From Pseudomonas vancouverensis (lineage in GTDB: Bacteria > Pseudomonadota > Gammaproteobacteria > Pseudomonadales > Pseudomonadaceae), in the NCBI RefSeq assembly GCF_004348895.1, contig NZ_RRZK01000032.1, positions 310,001 to 374,000 of the forward strand: 64,000 bases of DNA, read 5' to 3'. A model generated the notes under the pieces. It had not been told where the DNA came from. It was given only the letters and a program-made list of their open reading frames with translations, and made no database searches. Positions 8,631 through 15,187 of this stretch are shown here, piece after piece (the stretch's first letter is position 1; each line of letters opens with the position of its first letter). A program made the translations under genes and the position numbers.

Positions 8631-9877
8631 CAGTTCCTAATGCGGGCACAAAAGAGGGTCAGGTCGTCGCGACGGGTCTGCTCGCCTTGCCAGTCGGCAA
8701 AGGTGCGTTGCAGCGCTTCGCAGATGAGGGTCGAAGACTGGTCGCGGTGTTCGAGGATCGTGTCGAACGCCTTGCGCTTGCCGAACGCGATGCGCTTGGG
8801 TCCACCGATCTGGTCGGTGAGGCCGTCGGTGGCGATGAAGATCAGGCTGGCCGGCGGCAAATGCACGGTGCTCACCGACCAGGCATAGTCCAGGCCACTG
8901 TCGACATAACCGACGCCGATACGCTGCCCGGCCAGGGTTTCCAGCTGATCGGCATCGGGTTTCAACACATTCAGCGACATCCGCGCACCGGCAAAACTCA
9001 AGGTGTGGGATTGCGCATCGAACCAGAAAAACGCCGCATCCAGCCCGTCATCCGACTCGGGAATGCCATCACCGCCATTGACCTGCCCAAGCATGCCCTT
9101 GACGCCGCGATTGACCGCCGACAGCAGCTTGCCCGGATCCCGCGGCCCCATCTGCGTCAGCGCCTGGGTCAAGGAAGATGAAGCGATCAAGGTCATGAAC
9201 GCCCCCGGCACGCCATGCCCGGTGCAATCGGCAATCGCACCAAACCAGCCATCTGGGTATGCGCAGAAATGATAAAAGTCACCGCCGACCACATCCCGCG
9301 GTTCCCACAGCAAGGTCGCGTCATCCAGGGTCGAGGCCAGGGCATCCCGCGACGCGCGCAGCATCGCCCGCTGAATGACACTGGCGTACTCGATGCTCTG
9401 CATCATCTGCCGGTTCTTCTCGGCCTGCATGGCCGCCACCACCGCCATCAACTGCAAGCCATTGCCCAGCCCGGCGAACTGACCGTTGCGCGTGACGATA
9501 AAACCGTCGGCCAGGGCCTTCTCACCGTATTCCACGGTCTTGAAGGTCAACGCCTCGATGCTCATCTCGGCATCGACAATCAACGGCTCCTTGTCCATGA
9601 AGGCGATGCAACTCTTCTTGTCGTACAGCTCCCGGTGAAAGGGCTTGCTCATCTGCGACAGGAAAATATTGCGATTGATCAACCCCACCGGCCGTCCGTC
9701 CTCCACGACCGCCAGACACACCACATCACGCTGCGCGGTGAAGACCTCCATCACCAGGGTGTTGGTGCTCTCCAGGCTGATCGCCGGCACCTCATTACAC
9801 AAATCGCCCGCACACTTGTGATCTCTGGGCAGCTTGGGATGCATGAAAGTGAAGTGTTCTGCGTTCATGGGAATCAT
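8630..9877 (-). CDS. siaA: SiaA-like PP2C phosphatase with CBS-like input region
   Basis: A 415-residue SpoIIE/PP2C Ser/Thr phosphatase predicted to dephosphorylate SiaC. Catalytic acidic residues are in VVGGDFYHFCAY, IADCTGHGVPGAFMT, FIATDGLTDQIGG and RRDDLTLFCARI. The first ~145 residues resemble a pair of CBS motifs (VVCLAVVEDGRPVGLINRNI and GFIVTRNGQFAGLGNGLQLM), then a helix (QAEKNRQMMQSIEYASVIQR). P. aeruginosa SiaA instead has membrane helices and a HAMP domain; none is visible here, so this version should be cytosolic and may sense a nucleotide. Two starts, ATG 9877 and ATG 9868, are possible; neither has a strong ribosome site. It is the first gene of the sia operon. Confidence 0.85.
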   Translation of the reverse strand: MIPMNAEHFTFMHPKLPRDHKCAGDLCNEVPAISLESTNTLVMEVFTAQRDVVCLAVVEDGRPVGLINRNIFLSQMSKPFHRELYDKKSCIAFMDKEPLIVDAEMSIEALTFKTVEYGEKALADGFIVTRNGQFAGLGNGLQLMAVVAAMQAEKNRQMMQSIEYASVIQRAMLRASRDALASTLDDATLLWEPRDVVGGDFYHFCAYPDGWFGAIADCTGHGVPGAFMTLIASSSLTQALTQMGPRDPGKLLSAVNRGVKGMLGQVNGGDGIPESDDGLDAAFFWFDAQSHTLSFAGARMSLNVLKPDADQLETLAGQRIGVGYVDSGLDYAWSVSTVHLPPASLIFIATDGLTDQIGGPKRIAFGKRKAFDTILEHRDQSSTLICEALQRTFADWQGEQTRRDDLTLFCARIRN

Positions 9878-10044
9878 CGCACTGGGTAAATGCGGGATGA
9901 TGGCAGGGTGATGTTAATTTGATGTTACAGTTTTGATGGTTCGTGTTTGGGTGATGGTTTTTTAGGAGCCATTAGCTCCATACTTTTGCCCATCAGAAAA
10001 TCTGCGACTCCGACTCATGGAGTCAGCCCGGTGGGAGGTGGCAT

Positions 10045-10290
10045 GTGACGGAGCGGATAGAGGTATCGATGAGCGAAACCCAATCCAGGTTTTTTGAGCT
10101 GGCTGATCGGGCATGGCAGGGAGACAGAGTTGTGATCTTCAAGGATGGTAAGCCCTACCTGGACTTGCTGCCTTGTGCTAAGACCTATCGGGTGCGAACG
10201 CCCGGTCGCTTGAAAGGAAAAATTCGGCTTTCGGCGGACTTTGATAGCGCCTCTCAGTCCGAATTCGATGAATTTGATCTTCAGTGCTGA
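10045..10290 (+). CDS. Phd/YefM-like antitoxin, no toxin next to it
   Basis: An 81-residue protein starting with GTG 10045, supported by GGGAGG six bases upstream; ATG 10069 is a shorter alternative. It reads SETQSRFFELADRAWQGDRV then VIFKDGKPYLDLLPC, the typical Phd/prevent-host-death fold where the protein is placed before 'V-I-x-K-x-G-x-P-x-x-x-L-x-P'. Antitoxins of this type bind DNA and neutralise a toxin (Doc, YoeB or PIN/VapC) usually encoded directly downstream. Here the next 270 bases contain only degenerate REP palindromes and a terminator, so it is an orphan. Its toxin may have been lost or lie elsewhere. Confidence 0.72.
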   Translation: MTERIEVSMSETQSRFFELADRAWQGDRVVIFKDGKPYLDLLPCAKTYRVRTPGRLKGKIRLSADFDSASQSEFDEFDLQC

Positions 10291-10366
10291 GCCTGTTGCT
10301 TCTTTAGTGGGAAGGTTTCGGTTTGGTGTGCAAACCTCTACTAATCCAAAACTGCCGCAGATCTCC

Positions 10367-10447
10367 TGTGGGAGCTAGCCTGCTAGCGATTCATAAGAGC
10401 AAACCAAATCAGGCACCAATACTTGTGGCGATTGAGCTTGCTCCCGC
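10367..10447. repeat. Degenerate REPIN (two inverted REP sequences)
   Basis: TGTGGGAGCTAGCCTGCTAG and, inverted about 60 bases later, ATTGAGCTTGCTCCCGC. This matches the Pseudomonas REP pattern seen intact at 36904 and 40655 but with several changed bases. It fills the gap between the antitoxin and the Bro-N gene. Confidence 0.65.
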
Positions 10448-10512
10448 TAAACCACGGAGCGGCTCCAAATCCTCCACTCCCGAAAATTTCAGACCAGATT
10501 GGCATCTGCCAT

Positions 10513-10542
10513 AAAAAATGGCTGCCTCAAAACCAGACAGCC
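10513..10542 (-). terminator. Terminator of the Bro-N gene
   Basis: On the minus strand TGGCTG, a 12-base loop, CAGCCA and then TTTTTT, 21 bases after the Bro-N stop codon: a simple rho-independent terminator. Confidence 0.75.
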
Positions 10543-10562
10543 AGATTTTTGTTTCAGAACAA

Positions 10563-11072
10563 TCAGAATCCCCGCATTACTCGCGATGCCTTCCGCCACC
10601 ACGACTCACGCCGATTGAATGGATCATCCGCCAACACACAGGGCATATCCCGCAACCGAATCCAGGGTTCATTCTGCCAATGCAGCAAGCCAAGTGACAT
10701 CTGAGGCCAATCCAGCACACTCAACGTCGGCCGCTCCACCATCCTTGATGGGCGAGCATCGCGTAGTGCCGGCACTACCTGATGCGTTAGCCACTCTCGC
10801 AGCAATCGATTCTCGGGGCAGTAGTGATACACCAGCAACGCGTATGCACCTGATTCACTCACCATCAGGAGCTCTTTCGCAGCGCCATAGACGTCGACGA
10901 TCATCAGCTGTCTTTGGTCCGCATCAAGCTTGCGCGTCGTACGCTCATCCAGATGCTTGCCCATCAGACGCCCAAGATCATGCGCGCAGAACCACGCCTG
11001 ATTCTCCAGGAGTAGGGCATGCAGGTGAATGTTGTGGCGGGTGAAAAGGGTCGGGATATGTGAGTCAGGCAT
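10563..11072 (-). CDS. Bro-N domain protein (phage antirepressor-like)
   Basis: A 169-residue protein. Residues ~8-105 match the Bro-N/antirepressor domain: HLHALLLENQAWFCAHDLGR, LMGKHLDERTTRKLD, LMVSESGAYALLVY and LREWLTHQVVPALRD. This domain occurs in phage antirepressors and binds DNA or repressors. The C-terminal ~60 residues are unfamiliar. ATG 11072 has an ideal AGGAGG seven bases upstream, itself inside a short leader ORF. No other phage gene lies nearby, so it appears to be a domesticated or solitary regulator. A repeat-rich region directly upstream could hold its operators (inference). Confidence 0.82.
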   Translation of the reverse strand: MPDSHIPTLFTRHNIHLHALLLENQAWFCAHDLGRLMGKHLDERTTRKLDADQRQLMIVDVYGAAKELLMVSESGAYALLVYHYCPENRLLREWLTHQVVPALRDARPSRMVERPTLSVLDWPQMSLGLLHWQNEPWIRLRDMPCVLADDPFNRRESWWRKASRVMRGF

Positions 11073-11163
11073 GGCGTACCTCCTGAAGCGGAAGCACGAG
11101 ATTCAAACGTTGGGTACGACAAATCACCTTCATCATGAAGGTCGAATAGTCAGGCATTTCCAT
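11065..11163 (-). CDS. Short leader ORF (32 aa) overlapping the Bro-N start
   Basis: ATG 11163 (or ATG 11157) opens a frame reading MEMPDYSTFMMKVICRTQRL and ending RHA at a TGA at 11065, eight bases inside the Bro-N gene. The overlap contains the Bro-N ribosome site and start codon, so translation of the leader could control Bro-N translation. AGAGG precedes it. Too short for a family call; could be chance. Confidence 0.4.
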   Translation of the reverse strand: MEMPDYSTFMMKVICRTQRLNLVLPLQEVRHA

Positions 11164-11169
11164 TACCTC

Positions 11170-11385
11170 TGGCTGCTTTCTTAGGGCATTCGTTAAGGGT
11201 GTCGGGAGCTAAGAAACCCACCAGAGACGGGCCGGACATATTCCCCTTTCGGGTCTTGTATTCGCCCACTCCCGACATAACGGGACTTTTTCGCAGGCGT
11301 AGAGAAACCGCAGACGAAAAAAAGCCGCATGACTGTCGGGTGCGGAGGGCCGCTCTGGTTTGTAGAGTTTCTTAGGCTCGCTGGA
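11170..11385. repeat. Repeat-rich non-coding region upstream of Bro-N
   Basis: TTTCTTAG occurs at 11177-11184 and 11368-11375, and inverted at 11209-11216. TGTCGGG occurs at 11200-11206 and 11334-11340 and inverted at 11271-11277; the pair TGTCGGGAG/CTCCCGACA is a perfect 9-base inverted repeat. No convincing gene lies here (11164-11398). The layout suggests an operator array or a structured RNA; which one cannot be told from the sequence alone. Confidence 0.55.
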
Positions 11386-11398
11386 AGGTTAAGATCAA

Positions 11399-11860
11399 CT
11401 ATATGCTTGGGTCAAGCTGAGCTTTCGTTAGCGATCTTGGGCATTTTTCCCCAATGACATCGAGGCGACTCAACAGATTGGATAAAATCTCCCCTTCCGC
11501 TTTTAACTCGCATTCCCATACGATTAATACGGTCCATCCCATCGCCTTCAATTCTGCCTGCTGCCTTACATCCCGCTCGACGTTCTTTCGGAATTTCTCA
11601 CCCCAGAATTCGGTATGAGTTGAAGGAAAAGTAGAATAGCGGCAGCCAGGGTGACGGTGCCAAAAGCAACCATGTACAAATATACAGGTCATCAATTTGG
11701 GCAGTACAATATCGGGATTTCCAGGGAGGTCCTTCCGATGAAGGCGGAACCGGTAGCCATGAGCGTGCAAAAAACGTCGAACCCTGAGTTCAGGCTGAGT
11801 ATTTTTCCCGCGAATACTAGACATCATCCGCGATCGTGTCACTTGATCTACAACATCCAT
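11399..11860 (-). CDS. vsr: Very short patch repair endonuclease Vsr
   Basis: A 153-residue mismatch nicking enzyme. It carries the Vsr signatures VTRSRMMSSIRGKNTQPELR, HGYRFRLHRKDLPGNPDIVL (catalytic Asp in PDIVLP), FVHGCFWHRHPGC and FWGEKFRKNVERDVR. Vsr cuts next to the T of T:G mismatches left when 5-methylcytosine deaminates, starting repair. That is the expected companion of the divergent cytosine methyltransferase. ATG 11860 is chosen (GGAG eight bases upstream); a GTG at 11869 would add three residues. Only 28 bases separate it from the methyltransferase start, so its promoter must overlap the methyltransferase gene. Base composition is lower in G+C than the core genes around the island. 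Confidence 0.93.
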   Translation of the reverse strand: MDVVDQVTRSRMMSSIRGKNTQPELRVRRFLHAHGYRFRLHRKDLPGNPDIVLPKLMTCIFVHGCFWHRHPGCRYSTFPSTHTEFWGEKFRKNVERDVRQQAELKAMGWTVLIVWECELKAEGEILSNLLSRLDVIGEKCPRSLTKAQLDPSI

Positions 11861-11888
11861 CCTGATCACTCCATTGCAGAATCACCAT

Positions 11889-13472
11889 ATGAATATTAAA
11901 CAACCTTTGCAGGTCGTGGACCTTTTTGCTGGGCCTGGCGGGCTAGGTGAGGGTTTTTCTTCTCTTAACGAAGGAAACAGCTTTCAAGTAGTTGTGTCTG
12001 CAGAAATGGATACTCATGCAAGAGCGACGTTAAGACTTAGGGCTTTCTTCAGGGCTCTGAAAAAGGATAATCCCGATGCTTTAGATGATTATTACAATTA
12101 TTGTGAGTCAGCTGAGATTGCTCAGCCTTGGACTAAAAGGAGCCAAGAACAATGGCTTCATGCTGATGGAGAAGCTCGACAAATTCGCTTAGGAAGCCCC
12201 GAAGGTAATAGTGAATTAGATTCAATTCTGGAAAAAAAACTTGATGTTAATCGACCGTGGGTGCTAATTGGAGGACCTCCATGTCAAGCCTATTCAATTG
12301 TCGGTCGTGCGCGAAATAAAGGAAATTCTGAATACAAAGCCGAAGAAGATCATAGGCATTTTTTGTACCGTGAATACTTGAGAATAATTCAAAGCAAGCG
12401 GCCCGCAGTTTTTGTAATGGAAAATGTAAAAGGCATTTTGTCATCTCAAGTTGGAGGTAAACAAATATTCCCCCAAATACTCAGGGATTTGGCGGATCCT
12501 GATTCTGCCTTGGGTATTACTGATTCAATTAAGCCGAAGTATAAGATTTTCTCATTGGCTAGCGAGGATGTGTACGAGAGCGGTACTGATCCGCAGTCGC
12601 TGAATTTACATAATTTTGTTATTAAGTCAGAGGATTATGGAATCCCTCAAAATCGACACCGAGTAATACTGGTAGGTGTATCGGAAGAGTTGGCCGGTAA
12701 GTTTGAAGATTTCAAGCTGGTTAGTAGAAATAGTCCCTCCGTAGGCCAAATGATTCAAGGCTTGCCAAAGCTGAGGAGCACTTTGTCGAGAGGGAACGAC
12801 TCCGCAGATATATGGTGCAGTGAGATAATTTCACATCTCGATGATTTGCATCGGTCACTAGCTACTAAGGGGGAGGATCTATTACTAAAGCATAAAATTA
12901 AGATAGTAAGGGACTCTTTTTCTGGTGCTAGGTATTCAAAGGGTGCATTGCGATTAAAGAAAGCGCTAGGCAGTGGAAAACAATTTGAAAACCAAGATTT
13001 GGATAGTTGGTTTAATGATAAGCGCTTGGGTGTCTGGTTGAACCACGAGGCTCGTAGTCACATGACGTCTGACCTCAAGCGTTATATTTATGCATCCGTC
13101 TTTGCTGATGCACATAAAGCGTCCCCTAAAGGACATAAAGAGTTTGATTTGCCCGGCCTCGCACCGGATCATAAAAATTGGGAAACAGGAAAATTTAGTG
13201 ATCGATTTAGGGTGCAAGTAAAAAATCAGACTTCCTCGACCATTACGAGTCATATATCGAAAGATGGTCATTATTTTATTCATTATGATCCAAATCAATG
13301 TAGAAGTTTGACTGTGCGTGAGGCCGCGCGACTTCAAACTTTTCCAGATAACTATTTTTTCCTGGGAAATAGAACTCAGCAGTTTCATCAAGTAGGGAAT
13401 GCCGTACCTCCACTTCTTGCACATCAAATAGCTAAAATTGTTGAGCAAATGATAAATGGACTGTCAGCGTAA
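11889..13472 (+). CDS. DNA (cytosine-5-)-methyltransferase
   Basis: A 527-residue enzyme that methylates cytosine at C5 using S-adenosylmethionine. Motif I DLFAGPGGLGEGF, motif IV GGPPCQAYS with catalytic Cys132, motif VI VMENVKGIL, motif VIII PQNRHRVILVG, motif IX RSLTVREAARLQTFPD and motif X HQVGNAVPP are all intact. A ~130-residue target-recognition region separates VIII and IX; its sequence target is unknown. The start is ATG 11889; a TTG at 11874 is open but has no support. It probably protects self DNA for the downstream GHKL/Z1/nuclease/AIPR genes, with Vsr repairing its deaminated product. AT-rich, foreign-looking codon use. Confidence 0.92.
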   Translation: MNIKQPLQVVDLFAGPGGLGEGFSSLNEGNSFQVVVSAEMDTHARATLRLRAFFRALKKDNPDALDDYYNYCESAEIAQPWTKRSQEQWLHADGEARQIRLGSPEGNSELDSILEKKLDVNRPWVLIGGPPCQAYSIVGRARNKGNSEYKAEEDHRHFLYREYLRIIQSKRPAVFVMENVKGILSSQVGGKQIFPQILRDLADPDSALGITDSIKPKYKIFSLASEDVYESGTDPQSLNLHNFVIKSEDYGIPQNRHRVILVGVSEELAGKFEDFKLVSRNSPSVGQMIQGLPKLRSTLSRGNDSADIWCSEIISHLDDLHRSLATKGEDLLLKHKIKIVRDSFSGARYSKGALRLKKALGSGKQFENQDLDSWFNDKRLGVWLNHEARSHMTSDLKRYIYASVFADAHKASPKGHKEFDLPGLAPDHKNWETGKFSDRFRVQVKNQTSSTITSHISKDGHYFIHYDPNQCRSLTVREAARLQTFPDNYFFLGNRTQQFHQVGNAVPPLLAHQIAKIVEQMINGLSA

Positions 13473-13708
13473 TGGTGCAGTACTTCAAAAGTAAGTCTTT
13501 TGTAAGAAACCAGCGCTCTGGCACTCAGGATAGAAAAGCTCAAAAAAGTTTCGAATGATTTCTTGCACTTTTTTTGGGGCTGTGTAAAAAATGATGGCCT
13601 AATCATGGCGTAGATGAGTGGCGTCATTGAAATTACAAATGAGACAAGGAGTGTTGATGTGTTTTGTATATTTGAGATTTTGTCCTTCTCTTCTAGAGGC
13701 GAAGAGAG

Positions 13709-15187
13709 ATGAAGGAAATAGAGCATCCTCCTCACGCTGCCTCCTTGCTGGAGTCCATGAGGTCGATTGGATACACCTTGGAGTCTGCGTTAGCTGATAT
13801 TTTGGACAACAGTTTATCTGCAAACGCCAAAAGTGTTGATATTGAATTTCGACCATCTGATGAGCCCTATATCGCGATAATTGACGACGGTCATGGGATG
13901 TCATCAGTCACTCTAGAACGAGCCATGCGTCATGGAAGTACCAACCCTCTGGAACTTCGCGCTGTTGATGATATGGGGCGCTACGGATTAGGGTTAAAGA
14001 CTTCCTCTCTATCACAATGCCGAAGGATGACAGTAATCTCCAAACAGGAGTCCGTTGTCACGGGATTATGTTGGGACTTAGATGTCATCATTGATCGTCA
14101 ATCATGGGTAATGCTCAAACTAGACAAAGAGGATTTGGCTAGTATTCCACATATTGATGCATTAGATAAAAAGAAAAGTGGTACTTTAGTTCTATGGCAA
14201 AAATTAGATAAGTTGATCGCCGGAGAGGCTTCGGTCGAGGCTGCTCTTGTAGGGAAAATGGCGCATGTTTATGATCATTTATCCTTAGTATTTCATAGAT
14301 TTTTATCTAAGGAGGATAAAAATCCAAAAGTAAGTATTTCTATAAACGGAAAAAAGCTACCCCCTGTTGATCCTTTCTTGACTGATCACCAAGCAACCCA
14401 AAGTCTTGAGCAAGACTCCTTCTCTATAGATGGAGAAAAAGTTGTCGTTAAGCCGTTTATTATTCCTCATCTGAGTAAGCTTTCGGTAGAGCAAATACAA
14501 CTTGCCGGAGGTACAGAGGGGATACGTAATCACCAAGGCTTCTATGTTTATAGAAATAGACGGTTGATAATATGGGGCACTTGGTTTCGTCTTGCGAGCA
14601 AAGATGAGTTAAGTAAATTGGCTCGTGTCAGAGTTGATATTCCTAACTCTTTAGATCACTTGTGGACGCTTGATATAAAAAAATCGGCCGCTCATCCGCC
14701 AGAGATTGTTCGTAAAAATTTAAAAAGAACTATCGATAGAATAAGGATGGTAAGTGGTCGAACCATCAAGTTTCGTGGTCGAATTGCTGAAAAAATCGAT
14801 TTTACTCCGACATGGAATGAGGTGGTAGATAGAGACGGTGTCAGGTTCGACATAAATAGAGAACACCCAATAATTAAAGACTTCCAATGTGGATTGCCAA
14901 GTAAGGGGGCTGAAAGTTCTTTCGAAATTATATTAAGGATAATCGAAGGCTCCTTTCCGGCAGATGCTCTCTATTCCAGAATGGCGTCCGATATGAAACC
15001 AGGTTTCAATGGAGAGTACTTAGAAAAGCAGCTGCGCGAAATGGCAATGACGCTATTTGAAGGAATCGCGAATGAATCCCCCATTCGAAACCATCTACTA
15101 TCAACGTTGCACGTGATAGAACCATTTAATCTTTATCCTGCGCTCACAAGAAAAATTGTAGAGGAGCTAGAACGTCTTGAACAGTAA
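13709..15187 (+). CDS. GHKL (MORC/MutL-like) ATPase
   Basis: A 492-residue ATPase of the gyrase/Hsp90/MutL superfamily. N-box ALADILDNSLSANAKSVDI (Asp30, Asn34), G1 box IDDGHGMSS (59-67), then GRYGLGLKTSSLSQ (90-103) forming the ATP lid. A later S5-fold lysine is likely in TLDIKKSAAHPPE. Such ATPases were described by Iyer, Abhiman and Aravind (2008) in prokaryotic restriction-modification-like operons as relatives of eukaryotic MORC. They probably form an ATP-gated clamp on DNA. AGAGGCGAAGAGAG precedes the ATG. It overlaps the Z1 gene by 11 bases. The 236 bases before it hold no gene and probably its own promoter. Confidence 0.88.
   Translation: MKEIEHPPHAASLLESMRSIGYTLESALADILDNSLSANAKSVDIEFRPSDEPYIAIIDDGHGMSSVTLERAMRHGSTNPLELRAVDDMGRYGLGLKTSSLSQCRRMTVISKQESVVTGLCWDLDVIIDRQSWVMLKLDKEDLASIPHIDALDKKKSGTLVLWQKLDKLIAGEASVEAALVGKMAHVYDHLSLVFHRFLSKEDKNPKVSISINGKKLPPVDPFLTDHQATQSLEQDSFSIDGEKVVVKPFIIPHLSKLSVEQIQLAGGTEGIRNHQGFYVYRNRRLIIWGTWFRLASKDELSKLARVRVDIPNSLDHLWTLDIKKSAAHPPEIVRKNLKRTIDRIRMVSGRTIKFRGRIAEKIDFTPTWNEVVDRDGVRFDINREHPIIKDFQCGLPSKGAESSFEIILRIIEGSFPADALYSRMASDMKPGFNGEYLEKQLREMAMTLFEGIANESPIRNHLLSTLHVIEPFNLYPALTRKIVEELERLEQ

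Noticed and set aside
10323..10514. Toxin gene behind the Phd-like antitoxin
   Set aside because: The frame lies in degenerate REP sequence and shows no toxin motif.
10563..11072. Bro-N gene as part of a prophage
   Set aside because: No integrase, capsid, tail or lysis gene within the window around it.
11164..11398. Retron or other reverse-transcriptase-linked RNA
   Set aside because: Structured repeats are present, but no reverse transcriptase gene is nearby.
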